A stretch of 12,482 nt of DNA from Actinomycetota bacterium (GCA_019348435.1 JAHWJM010000032.1:1-12482); one strand, 5' to 3'. Shown: positions 6,687 to 12,482, counted from the first letter of the stretch. Notes: generated by a model from the sequence alone, not told the origin. Program-made: numbers and translations.

Positions 6687-6758
6687 CGTCGACGCGAGCT
6701 CGGCCGCCACGATGCCGGCCGAGCCCATGCCGATGATCAGGAGGTCGTGGTCGCTCAG
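6687..6758 (-). pseudogene. N-terminal remnant of a pyridine nucleotide-disulfide oxidoreductase (mercuric-reductase-like)
   Basis: Directly overlapping the DUF4396 stop, the minus strand reads LSDHDLLIIGMGSAGIVAAELAST. This is the FAD-binding Rossmann start of class I flavoprotein disulfide reductases of the mercuric-reductase/dihydrolipoamide-dehydrogenase type, with GMGSAG as the GxGxxG motif. The first codon is CTG and shares bases with the TGA in a CTGA overlap, the place where ATGA or GTGA would couple translation. After about 24 codons homology ends: the adenine-binding loop and the redox CxxxxC motif do not appear, and the frame enters antisense of the NlpC/P60-like gene. I read this as the stub of a deleted second gene of the metal-associated operon. 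It is too short for a firm family assignment. Confidence 0.55.
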
Positions 6759-8095
6759 CGCGCCACCGCAACGGTGAAGGCCGCTGTCCGAACGCGTCCT
6801 TCGTGCTGGAACTGCAGGAACAGCCGGTGGCGACCCGCCGTGGCGAACCGCGTGGCGAAGCTGATGCGGCCGGCCTCGCGCGGCGCCTGCGTGGGATGGA
6901 CGTGCAGGTAGGCCAGGTCGCTGGCGCGCAGCGCGACGAGGTGCCCCCGCGCGCCGAGATATGGCTGTAGCGACACCGGCCGGCCGCCTCGGGTGACGAC
7001 GAAGGACAGCGTCGCCTCCCGTCCCGCCCGCGGGTGTCCGGCATCGATGTTCACCGCGTAGCCGCCGGCGACGGCCGCGCGCTCGGCCGGCGCCGGCAGC
7101 GCCGCCGGATCGAAGCCGCCCCCGACGTTCAGGTCGCTCGCAAGCGTTTCGTTGCGACCGTCGTGCTTGAAGTCCGCGAACACGCGGTACCTGCCGGCGG
7201 TCGGGAGCGTCAGCTGCACGCTCCACGTCCCCGAGCGCGACATCGTCGGGTGCAGGTGCTGAAAGCCGGTGAGATCGCGGCGCACCACGATGAGGTGCAT
7301 GCGCTTCGTGTGCTCGACCGCGAAGTCGCGTACCGCTGTTCCTGAGCTGTCGTCGATGCGGAAGCGGAGGGTCGTGGCCACACCGCGCGGAAGTTCGCTG
7401 CGCTCGAGCGCGAGGGTCAGCCCGTTGGCTGCGGTGGAGAGGCCGCGAACCGGCGCCGTCGCAGCCTCGGCAGCGTGGCCGCCGGCGGCGTCGTCCTCAT
7501 GCGCGGGTGCCGCGAGTGCCGCCATCGCGCCGTGACCGCCGCCGTCGGCTGGGCCATCGATCAGCTCCGCCAGCAGCACTGCCGAGCCGAAGACGAACGC
7601 CACGGCCGCGACGACGCCGACCGCGCGCGGCGACGGGCCGCCGTGGATGCCGGTCGCGTGCACGACCGCGTGACCCTTGCCGCGGCCGATGAGCCAGCGG
7701 TTGACCGGCAGCGCCACCGCGCCGGCGATCACGAGCGCGAACGACAGGCTGCCCCAGAACAGCAGGCTGCCGACGCCGGACTCCATGGCCCCGGGCACGG
7801 TGAGCATGATCGCGTTGTCGACGATCTCCATCGTGGCGATGCTCAGCGTGTCGGCCGCCAGCGCGATCGGGATGACTGCGGACAGCGCGAAGCCCGCCCG
7901 CAGCAGCGGCAGGCTCGTCAGCCCGTAGCCGAACAGGAAGGCGAGGGCGACGGCGAGCGCGACGGTGCCGAGCTCCGAGAACCCCAGGGCGGTTCCGATC
8001 ACCATGCCGAGCACCTCGCCGATCGCGCAGCCGGTGAGGCAGTGCAGCGTCGCGCTGAGCGCGACCCGCGTCAGGGGCCCGCCGGACGTCGGCAT
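6755..8095 (-). CDS. DUF4396 membrane protein fused to two His-rich beta domains
   Basis: From the ATG at 8095 the product is 446 residues. Residues 1-150 are a DUF4396 domain: the signature HCLTGCAIGEVLGMVIGTA (18-36), about four membrane helices, and the closing motif NRWLIGRGKGHAVVH (132-146). A fifth helix (159-178) leads to a His/Ala-rich linker. Two tandem beta-rich modules then follow (about 220-328 and 340-446). Each carries the same metal-ligand-like motif, HLIVVRRDLTGFQHLHP (267-283) and HLVALRASDLAYLHVHP (385-401), plus a later KHDG or QHEG. DUF4396 genes are often found near copper or other heavy-metal genes; the molecular function is unknown. The promoter is flanked by CsoR-like operators. 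The true start is probably farther upstream: an in-frame His-rich leader reaches an ATC at 8173 with an ideal Shine-Dalgarno. I kept the first canonical ATG, which has no Shine-Dalgarno of its own. Confidence 0.82.
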   Translation of the reverse strand: MPTSGGPLTRVALSATLHCLTGCAIGEVLGMVIGTALGFSELGTVALAVALAFLFGYGLTSLPLLRAGFALSAVIPIALAADTLSIATMEIVDNAIMLTVPGAMESGVGSLLFWGSLSFALVIAGAVALPVNRWLIGRGKGHAVVHATGIHGGPSPRAVGVVAAVAFVFGSAVLLAELIDGPADGGGHGAMAALAAPAHEDDAAGGHAAEAATAPVRGLSTAANGLTLALERSELPRGVATTLRFRIDDSSGTAVRDFAVEHTKRMHLIVVRRDLTGFQHLHPTMSRSGTWSVQLTLPTAGRYRVFADFKHDGRNETLASDLNVGGGFDPAALPAPAERAAVAGGYAVNIDAGHPRAGREATLSFVVTRGGRPVSLQPYLGARGHLVALRASDLAYLHVHPTQAPREAGRISFATRFATAGRHRLFLQFQHEGRVRTAAFTVAVAR

Positions 8096-8173
8096 CTCAT
8101 GATGCTGGTGTTGCGGATGCTCGTGCTGCTGATGCTCGTGCTGCTGATGCTCGGCTGTCGTGGCGGCTCCGAT
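8096..8173 (-). other. Possible His-rich N-terminal extension of the DUF4396 protein (ATC initiator)
   Basis: In frame with the ATG at 8095 and without a stop, this stretch encodes a 26-residue leader ending EHQQHEHQQHEHPQHQHHE. An AAGGAGG lies at 8187-8181, exactly 7 bases before an in-frame ATC (8173-8171). The next upstream in-frame codon of note is a TGA near 8207. No ATG, GTG, TTG or CTG lies between that stop and 8095. The leader is therefore read from a rare ATC start, or the base is a sequencing error for ATG, or the leader is untranslated. Confidence 0.5.
8108..8152 (-). repeat. 15-bp tandem repeat encoding EHQQH units
   Basis: Read on the minus strand, GAGCATCAGCAGCAC occurs twice without change (8152-8138 and 8137-8123). 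It is followed by a third copy with two base changes, GAGCATCCGCAACAC (8122-8108). The units encode EHQQH, EHQQH and EHPQH in the frame of the DUF4396 gene. The multiple-of-three period and His preservation fit coding sequence that grew by repeat slippage. Confidence 0.7.
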
Positions 8174-8180
8174 GGCCGAT

Positions 8181-8187
8181 CCTCCTT
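8181..8187 (-). promoter_or_regulatory. Shine-Dalgarno AAGGAGG for the DUF4396 gene
   Basis: AAGGAGG on the minus strand ends 7 bases before the in-frame ATC at 8173 and about 85 bases before the ATG at 8095. It is one of the strongest Shine-Dalgarno sites in the window, and its position argues that translation begins at or near 8173. Confidence 0.6.
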
Positions 8188-8207
8188 CGATCCGTCCGAT
8201 CGCTCAA

Positions 8208-8226
8208 GGTACCCCCGGGGGGTACC
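8208..8226. promoter_or_regulatory. CsoR-like operator 2 (downstream of the -10)
   Basis: GGTACCCCCGGGGGGTACC is a near-perfect palindrome with C/G tracts flanked by TAC and GTA, the form bound by CsoR/RcnR-family metal repressors. It lies just downstream of the predicted transcription start, where a bound repressor would block initiation or clearance. The metal is inferred to be Cu(I) by family analogy; other CsoR-family ligands are possible. Confidence 0.6.
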
Positions 8227-8237
8227 TAACCGGGCAC

Positions 8238-8266
8238 ACCGTACCGCCTCCTGCCGATCGTGTCAA
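8238..8266 (-). promoter_or_regulatory. Sigma-70-type promoter of the DUF4396 gene
   Basis: On the minus strand a consensus -35 TTGACA (8266-8261) is followed by a 17-base spacer and TACGGT (8243-8238), so transcription should start near 8231. Both flanks carry CsoR-like sites. A strong promoter held by a repressor is the usual layout of metal-inducible genes. Confidence 0.7.
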
Positions 8267-8284
8267 ACACCCCAGGGGGGTATC
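8267..8284. promoter_or_regulatory. CsoR-like operator 1 (abutting the -35)
   Basis: ACACCCCAGGGGGGTATC (minus strand GATACCCCCCTGGGGTGT) is a G-tract inverted repeat of the CsoR class. It directly abuts the TTGACA and overlaps the stop codon of the acyl-CoA ligase gene. It resembles operator 2, centred about 58 bases away. Confidence 0.6.
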
Positions 8285-9776
8285 AGCTGGGCGGAGAGAT
8301 CTCGCGCTTGAGGATCTTCCCCGTGGGCCCCTTGGGCAGCTCGTCGACGAACCAGACCGTCCGCGGATACTTGTACGCGGCCAGCCGCTCCTTGACGAAG
8401 TCGCGCAGCTCCTCGGGCTCGGCGTCCTGGCCGTCCTTCAGCGCCACGGCCGCGCCCACCTCCTCCCCGAGCTCCTCGTGCGGCACGCCGACGACGGCCG
8501 CCTCGCGCACCGCCGGATGCTCGTAGAGCACCTCCTCGACCTCGCGCGGATAGACGTTGTAGCCGCCGCGGATGATCAGCTCCTTCTTGCGGTCGACGAT
8601 GAAGAAGTAGCCGTCCTCGTCGACGCGCGCCATATCGCCGGTGGCAAACCAGCCGTCCTGGATCGCCGCGGCGGTCGCCTCCGGATGGTTGAGATAGCCC
8701 TTCATGACGTTGTGGCCCTTGATGAGGATCTCGCCGATCTCCCCCTGCGCGACGTCGTTGCGATCGTCATCGACGACCTTCATCTCGACGCCCTCGATCG
8801 GCGTCCCGATCGACCCTGCCTTGCGCTCGCGGTCGGGGTGGTTGAAGGATGCCACCGGCGACGTCTCGCTGAGGCCGTAGCCCTCGAGCACCTTGCACCC
8901 GAAGCACTCCTCGAACCCGCGCAGGAGCTCGACCGGCAGCGACGCTCCGCCCGAGACGCAGACGCGCAGCTTCGAGATGTCGCAGCCCTCGCGGCCGGGA
9001 TGGTTCAGCAGCGCTCCGTACATCGTCGGCACACCTTCGAAGACCGTGCACCCATCGCGCTCGAGGATCTCCAGCGCCTTGCCCGGCTCGAAGCGCGGCA
9101 GCAGCGTCACGCACGCGCCGCACGCGATCGCCGCGTTCATCGTGCAGGTCTGGCCGAAGGAGTGAAACAGCGGCAGGCCGCCGAAGATCACGTCGCCGAC
9201 GCTCATGTCGAACAGCCCCACGGCGACCCGTACGTTGTTGCGCAGGTTGTCGTGCGTCAGCTCAGCGCCCTTGGGCTGACCGGTGGTGCCCGAGGTGTAG
9301 AGGATGACCGCCGTCTCGTCGCCGTCGCACTCGTATACCTCGGGATCGGGCTCGTGGCCGAAGATCAGGCCCTCGATCTCGCCCGGCTCGACCGCCACGA
9401 TCTCGACGTCGCCCGCCGCCTCGGCCCCTGTCTCGGCAGCCTCCATGAAGCCGTGCCAGGCGAACAGCAGCTTGACCTCGGCATCCGAGAGGTAATAGGC
9501 GACCTCGCGCCCCTTGAGCAGCACGTTCATCGGCACGACGACGGCGCCGGCGCGCAGCACGCCGTAGTAGAGCGCCGGGAAGTACGGGACGTTGGGCAGC
9601 ATGATCCCAACGCGGTCGCCCGGGCCGACGCCCTTGCTCTTGAGCATCGCCGCGACACGCTGGCTGGCGTCTTCCAGCAGGCCGTAGTTGAAGGCGCCGT
9701 CGTCGAGCTTGACCGCGATGGCATCGGGATGCTCGGCAGCGGTGCGGGTGAGGTTCAGCGCGAGGTTCGCAGACAT
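8283..9776 (-). CDS. Acyl-CoA synthetase/ligase (FadD-like, ANL superfamily)
   Basis: This 497-residue adenylate-forming enzyme converts a carboxylic acid, ATP and CoA to an acyl-CoA through an acyl-AMP. The motifs are complete and in order: phosphate-binding YTSGTTGQPKGAELTHDN (from Tyr160), LPLFHSFGQT, the GYGLSETSPV adenine/acyl region, GWFATGDMARVDEDGYFFIVDRKKELI with its hinge, GYNVYPREVEEVL, and catalytic Lys487 in PTGKILKREI. The ATG at 9776 is chosen because MSANLALNLTRTAAEHPDAIAV is a normal FadD beginning. Upstream in-frame sequence is antisense to the release-factor gene. Length and motifs fit medium/long-chain fatty-acid ligases, but the acyl substrate cannot be read. It probably has a leaderless start (TAGAGT seven bases upstream). 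The gene ends inside a metal-type operator. Confidence 0.92.
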   Translation of the reverse strand: MSANLALNLTRTAAEHPDAIAVKLDDGAFNYGLLEDASQRVAAMLKSKGVGPGDRVGIMLPNVPYFPALYYGVLRAGAVVVPMNVLLKGREVAYYLSDAEVKLLFAWHGFMEAAETGAEAAGDVEIVAVEPGEIEGLIFGHEPDPEVYECDGDETAVILYTSGTTGQPKGAELTHDNLRNNVRVAVGLFDMSVGDVIFGGLPLFHSFGQTCTMNAAIACGACVTLLPRFEPGKALEILERDGCTVFEGVPTMYGALLNHPGREGCDISKLRVCVSGGASLPVELLRGFEECFGCKVLEGYGLSETSPVASFNHPDRERKAGSIGTPIEGVEMKVVDDDRNDVAQGEIGEILIKGHNVMKGYLNHPEATAAAIQDGWFATGDMARVDEDGYFFIVDRKKELIIRGGYNVYPREVEEVLYEHPAVREAAVVGVPHEELGEEVGAAVALKDGQDAEPEELRDFVKERLAAYKYPRTVWFVDELPKGPTGKILKREISPPS

Positions 9777-9783
9777 AGATGCG

Positions 9784-9793
9784 ACTCTATTGT
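9784..9793. promoter_or_regulatory. Overlapping divergent -10 elements for the ligase and ArfB-like genes
   Basis: Only 21 bases separate the two start codons. In ACTCTATTGT the minus strand offers TAGAGT (9789-9784) and the plus strand TATTGT (9788-9793), both of the TAnnnT form. Each ends four to seven bases before its own ATG (9776 and 9798). Both mRNAs would then be leaderless, and the two promoters would exclude each other. The -35 regions are poor on both sides. Confidence 0.4.
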
Positions 9794-9797
9794 CAGG

Positions 9798-10211
9798 ATG
9801 CCGGAGCTGCTGCCGATCAACCGCCACCTCGCGATCCCGCTCGACGAGGTCGTCGTGCGCGCGAGCCGCTCGTCCGGCCCGGGCGGCCAGCACGCCAACG
9901 TCACCGCCTCGCGTATCGAGGCGAGCTTCGACGTGGCCGCCTCGGGCACGCTCGACGAGGCACAGAAGGCGCGGATCACGGCGCGCTGCGGCCCCGTGGT
10001 CCGCGCGGTGGCTCAGGACGCGCGCAGCCAGACGCGCAATCGCGCGGTCGCACTCGAGCGCCTCGCCGGGCGGATCGCCCGCGCGCTCGAGGTCCAGCGC
10101 CCGCGGCGCCCCACGAAGCCGACGCGCGCATCGCGCACCCGCCGCCTGGACGCCAAGCGGCGCGCCTCGGAACGCAAGAGCGCGCGCCGGCGCCCCGCCG
10201 GCGACGAATGA
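9798..10211 (+). CDS. arfB: Peptide chain release factor-like hydrolase, ArfB/YaeJ type
   Basis: This 137-residue protein matches ArfB (YaeJ/ICT1), which binds stalled ribosomes lacking a stop codon and hydrolyses peptidyl-tRNA. The GGQ catalytic motif lies at residues 29-31 in SSGPGGQHANVTASRIE. It is followed by the compact domain-3 fold (VRAVAQDARSQTRNRAVALERL) and a long Arg/Lys-rich tail (from about residue 95). In ArfB such a tail inserts into the empty mRNA channel. There is no codon-recognition domain, which separates it from RF1/RF2. The ATG at 9798 puts MPELLPINRHLAIPLDEV at the N-terminus, as in the family; frames starting farther upstream are antisense to the ligase. No useful Shine-Dalgarno is seen, so a leaderless transcript is likely. 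It is convergent with the isomerase-family gene, 14 bases apart. Confidence 0.88.
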   Translation: MPELLPINRHLAIPLDEVVVRASRSSGPGGQHANVTASRIEASFDVAASGTLDEAQKARITARCGPVVRAVAQDARSQTRNRAVALERLAGRIARALEVQRPRRPTKPTRASRTRRLDAKRRASERKSARRRPAGDE

Positions 10212-10225
10212 GCGATGCCCGCGCG

Positions 10226-10546
10226 CTAGGACCCGCCGTAGGCGCCCTCGTTGAGATCCTTCGCGTAGGTGCGGTAGTCGTAGATCGGCAGCGCCTCGGT
10301 CTTCACGCCGGCGCCCATCTCGCGGATGATCGGCAGGCCGCCGAGCGCGCGGTCGAGGTCCTCGGCGCCCGGCACGTCGACGACGCCGAGCACGACTCGC
10401 TGCCCGGCGACCTTCCACAGGTGCGGCACCGCGCCCGCATCCATCGCGCCGATCGCGGCCTCCGCCTCGCGGATCCACGTCTCGACGAGGTCCTGGTTGC
10501 TGACGTTCGCCGGCTGGGTGACGTCGAAGCGCACGAAGAACAGCAT
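10226..10546 (-). CDS. Muconolactone delta-isomerase family protein
   Basis: The 106 residues begin MLFFVRFDVTQPANV, the hallmark start of muconolactone isomerases (CatC). They continue with a WKVAGQRVVLGVVDV strand pair, EDLDRALGGLPI, and a closing strand, fitting the ferredoxin-like alpha/beta fold of about 95 residues. CatC converts muconolactone to 3-oxoadipate enol-lactone in the catechol branch of the beta-ketoadipate pathway. No other gene of that pathway is in the window, and the C-terminus (YDYRTYAKDLNEGAYGGS) differs from classical CatC. A related isomerase or a dimeric alpha-beta barrel protein of another role is equally possible. The start is well supported by AGGAG about eight bases upstream. 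It lies 61 bases downstream of the RTX gene on the same strand and could be co-transcribed with it. Confidence 0.75.
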   Translation of the reverse strand: MLFFVRFDVTQPANVSNQDLVETWIREAEAAIGAMDAGAVPHLWKVAGQRVVLGVVDVPGAEDLDRALGGLPIIREMGAGVKTEALPIYDYRTYAKDLNEGAYGGS

Positions 10547-10607
10547 CGCTCTCTCCTCTGCTTGGAGCTGGACGGACTGGACGAGTGGCCGCCTCCTACC
10601 CCGTCAG

Positions 10608-12482
10608 CTAACGCCGCACGTCCTCGCAGTCGACGCTGACGACGTCGCCGGCCGAGGCGAACACCGTGTCCCTGCCCGCTCCGCACGTGACGACGTCGAT
10701 GCCGCCCGCCACCACGTTGATGCGGTCGTCGCCCGCACCTCCGTCGACGAAGTCCGCGTCGAGGTTGCCGAAGATCCTGTCGTCGCCCTCGTCGCCGTAG
10801 ATGCGGTCCAAGCCGCGGTCGCCGGTGATGTGGTCCTGGCCGGCGCCACCGTGGATCTCGTCCGCGCCGTTGCGCCCCGCGATGATGTCGTTGCCCGAGC
10901 CGCCGTGCAGCTCGTCGCCGCCGTCCTCGCCGTCGACGTAGTCGTCGCCCTCCTGACCGAAGAGACGGTCGTCGCCGAGCTTGCCGAACATCGAGTCGTC
11001 GTCGGAGGTGCCCTGCAGCACGTCGTTGCCGAGCGTGCCCTGGAGGATCGAGGGCAGCTCCTCGTCGTTGGCGGCCTCGGGCGAGACGGGCACGACGAGC
11101 TCGCACTCGCTCAGGCGGTCGCGCGTCGGCGCGTCCGCCTCGACGTAGACCGTGTCGCTGCCGTCGCCGCACTCGACGCTGTCGGCGCTGTCGTCGGCGG
11201 CGCGAATCGAGTCGTCCCCGGTGCCGCCCCGCAGGGTGTCGGCGCCGGGGCCGCCGACGACCTCGTCGTTGTCGTCGCCGCCCTCGAGGACATCCTCGCC
11301 GGTTCCGCCGTTGAGCCGATCCTGGCCCGCGCCGCCGCCGATGCGGTCGTTGCCCATCCCGCCGCGCAGGATGTCGTTGCCCTCGTCGCCGAGCATGTTG
11401 TCGCCACCGCGGCCGCCGTCGACAACGTCGTCGCCGCGACCACCGCTCATCTGCTCGGTGCCCGCCTCGCCGAAGAGCTCGTCGTTGCCGTCGTCGCCGA
11501 GCATCCGGCGGTCCGAGCCGCGGCCACCGCGGAGCACGTCGTCGCCGGGTCCGCCCGAGAGCAGTACGTCGTTGCCAAAGCCCTTCTCGATGATCTCGTC
11601 GGCCCCCTCTCCGCCGCGGATCGTGTCGTCACCGTCCCCGCCGTCGATCTCGTCATCGCCCTGCTCTGCGTCGATCGCATCGTTGCCGGTCCCGCCGTCG
11701 ACGACGTCCTGGCCGCTGCCGCCGGTGATCGTGTCGTTGCCGGTGCCCGACATGACGAAGTCGTTGCCCTCCCCGCCGGCGATCCGGTCGCTGAGCGCGC
11801 CCCCGGACAGGCTGTCGTCGCCGGGTCCGCCCTCGAGCACGTCGCGGTCGCGTCCGCCACGCAGCAGGTCGTCGCCCTCGAGGCCCTCGATGCGGTCGCG
11901 CGACCGTGTCCCGATCAGCGTGTCGTCGCCGGGGGTGCCGCGGATGAGCGCAAGGCCCGGCTGCACGACGATCCCGTGCGGCGACGATCCCGCGAGCCGC
12001 ACCGTGTCCAGCAGCCGGCGCGAGAACGGGCTGACGAGCGTCAGGCTTGCGCTCCCGCGGTTGGCGAAGAACAGGCGGTTGGCGTCCGGCGTCCACGCCG
12101 GCGTCCCCAGTCCTCCGCCGCCGACGGCCAGCCGGCGCACCCGCCAACTGCGCAGCACGACGAGCGCGCCGCTGCGCCCCCCGCGACGCGGGCCGACGGC
12201 CACCCGCGTGCGCCCGGGCGACAGCGCGAGGTTGCCGCCCGCCCCGCGCGGGAGCCGGATGCTGCGGCCCGTCGCCCGCCGCGCGCCGCGCGCGATCATC
12301 CGCAGGGTGCCGCGCGCGGAGACGATCGTGCGACCGTCCGGCGTCACGGCGACCCCGGTCGCTCCTGGCACCGGCACGCGCCGCAGCAGGCGCCGCGCGC
12401 GCGGATCGACGATCGCCACGCGGCCGCGGTCGAGCACGACAGCGGCGAGGCGCCCGTCGCGGCCGAGAGCCACCGCCGTCCC
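10608..12482 (-). CDS. Beta-propeller plus RTX calcium-binding repeat protein (5' end outside window)
   Basis: The frame is open to the window edge. A GTG at 12473 would give 621 residues, but it lies within propeller-like sequence, so the true start and any signal peptide are probably upstream. Residues 1-175 (from that GTG) resemble YVTN/TolB-type blades: GATGVAVTPDGRTIVSARG, GTPAWTPDANRLFFANRGS, GSSPHGIVVQP. Residues 178-447 and 475-592 are RTX nonapeptide repeats of the form GGxGxDxUx (for example GGPGDDSLSGG, GGTGNDAID). These wind into a calcium-filled beta-roll, as in secreted hemolysins and adhesins. Each block ends in a Cys-bracketed segment (Cys435/Cys457 and Cys597/Cys616). RTX regions normally act outside the cell and fold on meeting millimolar calcium. 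No catalytic domain is visible in the part present. It is likely a secreted or surface structural or binding protein. Confidence 0.85.
   Translation of the reverse strand, partial: GTAVALGRDGRLAAVVLDRGRVAIVDPRARRLLRRVPVPGATGVAVTPDGRTIVSARGTLRMIARGARRATGRSIRLPRGAGGNLALSPGRTRVAVGPRRGGRSGALVVLRSWRVRRLAVGGGGLGTPAWTPDANRLFFANRGSASLTLVSPFSRRLLDTVRLAGSSPHGIVVQPGLALIRGTPGDDTLIGTRSRDRIEGLEGDDLLRGGRDRDVLEGGPGDDSLSGGALSDRIAGGEGNDFVMSGTGNDTITGGSGQDVVDGGTGNDAIDAEQGDDEIDGGDGDDTIRGGEGADEIIEKGFGNDVLLSGGPGDDVLRGGRGSDRRMLGDDGNDELFGEAGTEQMSGGRGDDVVDGGRGGDNMLGDEGNDILRGGMGNDRIGGGAGQDRLNGGTGEDVLEGGDDNDEVVGGPGADTLRGGTGDDSIRAADDSADSVECGDGSDTVYVEADAPTRDRLSECELVVPVSPEAANDEELPSILQGTLGNDVLQGTSDDDSMFGKLGDDRLFGQEGDDYVDGEDGGDELHGGSGNDIIAGRNGADEIHGGAGQDHITGDRGLDRIYGDEGDDRIFGNLDADFVDGGAGDDRINVVAGGIDVVTCGAGRDTVFASAGDVVSVDCEDVRR
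10698..11051 (-). repeat. RTX repeat block 2
   Basis: About 118 residues (475-592) of RTX nonapeptides, beginning ILQGTLGNDVLQGTSDDD and ending near FVDGGAGDDRINVVAGG. It is separated from block 1 by a 27-residue acidic, Pro-containing linker, and is followed by the second Cys-bracketed segment. Confidence 0.85.
11133..11942 (-). repeat. RTX repeat block 1
   Basis: About 270 residues (178-447) of tandem glycine/aspartate nonapeptides, U-x-G-G-x-G-x-D-x. Strict copies such as GGPGDDSLSGG and GGTGNDAID are mixed with degenerate ones, including IIEKGFGND and RRMLGDDGND. It ends at the first Cys-bracketed segment. Confidence 0.85.

Noticed and set aside
8099..8170. A plus-strand hydrophobic peptide rich in Met, Leu and Val with LGC, resembling a small lipoprotein.
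   Set aside because: It is the complement of the tandem EHQQH coding repeat. It continues into meaningless sequence and has no supporting ribosome-binding site.
8160..10211. A 683-codon plus-strand frame covering the acyl-CoA ligase region and running into the ArfB-like gene.
   Set aside because: Most of it is antisense to the ligase, whose motifs are complete on the minus strand. Only the part from ATG 9798 matches a family. Long spurious frames are expected at this GC content.
9777..10478. An N-terminal extension of the acyl-CoA ligase up to 10478.
   Set aside because: The extra 234 codons are antisense to the ArfB-like and isomerase-family genes and are Arg/Ala-rich without motifs. The family start is at MSANLALN.
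10226..10546. A catechol/beta-ketoadipate degradation cluster suggested by the isomerase-family gene.
   Set aside because: No catechol dioxygenase, muconate cycloisomerase or 3-oxoadipate gene is present in the window, so a pathway call would rest on one small protein.
10698..11942. A regular repeat array resembling a CRISPR or satellite.
   Set aside because: The periodicity is 27 bases of degenerate coding repeats that translate to RTX nonapeptides. There are no constant repeats separated by unique spacers.

Overview
The window is very GC-rich, with G/C-biased third codon positions. Its gene content (MMPL exporter, condensation/PapA-like acyltransferase, FadD-type ligase, RTX protein with Cys-bracketed ends, coiled-coil NlpC/P60-like protein, probable leaderless starts) suggests a chromosomal segment of a high-GC actinobacterium. 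Class Thermoleophilia (Solirubrobacterales-like) is my best guess. This is inference from gene style; there is no rRNA or other marker here.

Layout. (1) 1-470 is a scrambled edge: the C-lobe of a Ser/Thr kinase (minus), a short IS110-family transposase remnant (plus), and the N-terminal part of a DUF5519/'luciferase'-family gene (minus). A single minus-strand frame happens to stay open across all three. (2) 518-2248 (minus) is a condensation/acyltransferase-type protein, divergent from a 720-residue MMPL/RND lipid exporter at 2344-4506 (plus). The shared gap holds a pair of direct repeats about two helical turns apart. (3) 4599-5438 and 5521-6651 (plus) are secreted or envelope proteins: a bactofilin-like beta-helix domain with a multi-pass membrane tail, and a coiled-coil plus NlpC/P60-like protein. 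(4) 6755-8095 (minus) is a DUF4396 membrane protein fused to two His-rich beta domains. It has a textbook promoter (TTGACA-17-TACGGT) with a CsoR-like G-tract operator on each side, and an in-frame His-rich leader that has an ideal Shine-Dalgarno but only an ATC as initiator. A decayed flavoprotein oxidoreductase start overlaps its stop codon. (5) 8283-9776 (minus) is an acyl-CoA ligase, divergent with 21 bp between start codons from an ArfB/YaeJ-like ribosome-rescue hydrolase at 9798-10211 (plus). (6) 10226-10546 (minus) is a muconolactone-isomerase-family protein, and 10608-12482 (minus, 5' end outside the window) is a beta-propeller plus RTX-repeat protein.

Functional reading. Two themes can be supported. 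One is envelope/lipid biology: acyltransferase with MMPL exporter, bactofilin-like protein, coiled-coil peptidase, acyl-CoA ligase and RTX protein. The other is a metal-responsive locus, probably copper, centred on the DUF4396 fusion. Its CsoR-type regulator is not in the window. Gene decay is visible at 1-470 and at 6687-6758. I found no CRISPR array, tRNA, rRNA or intact mobile element.
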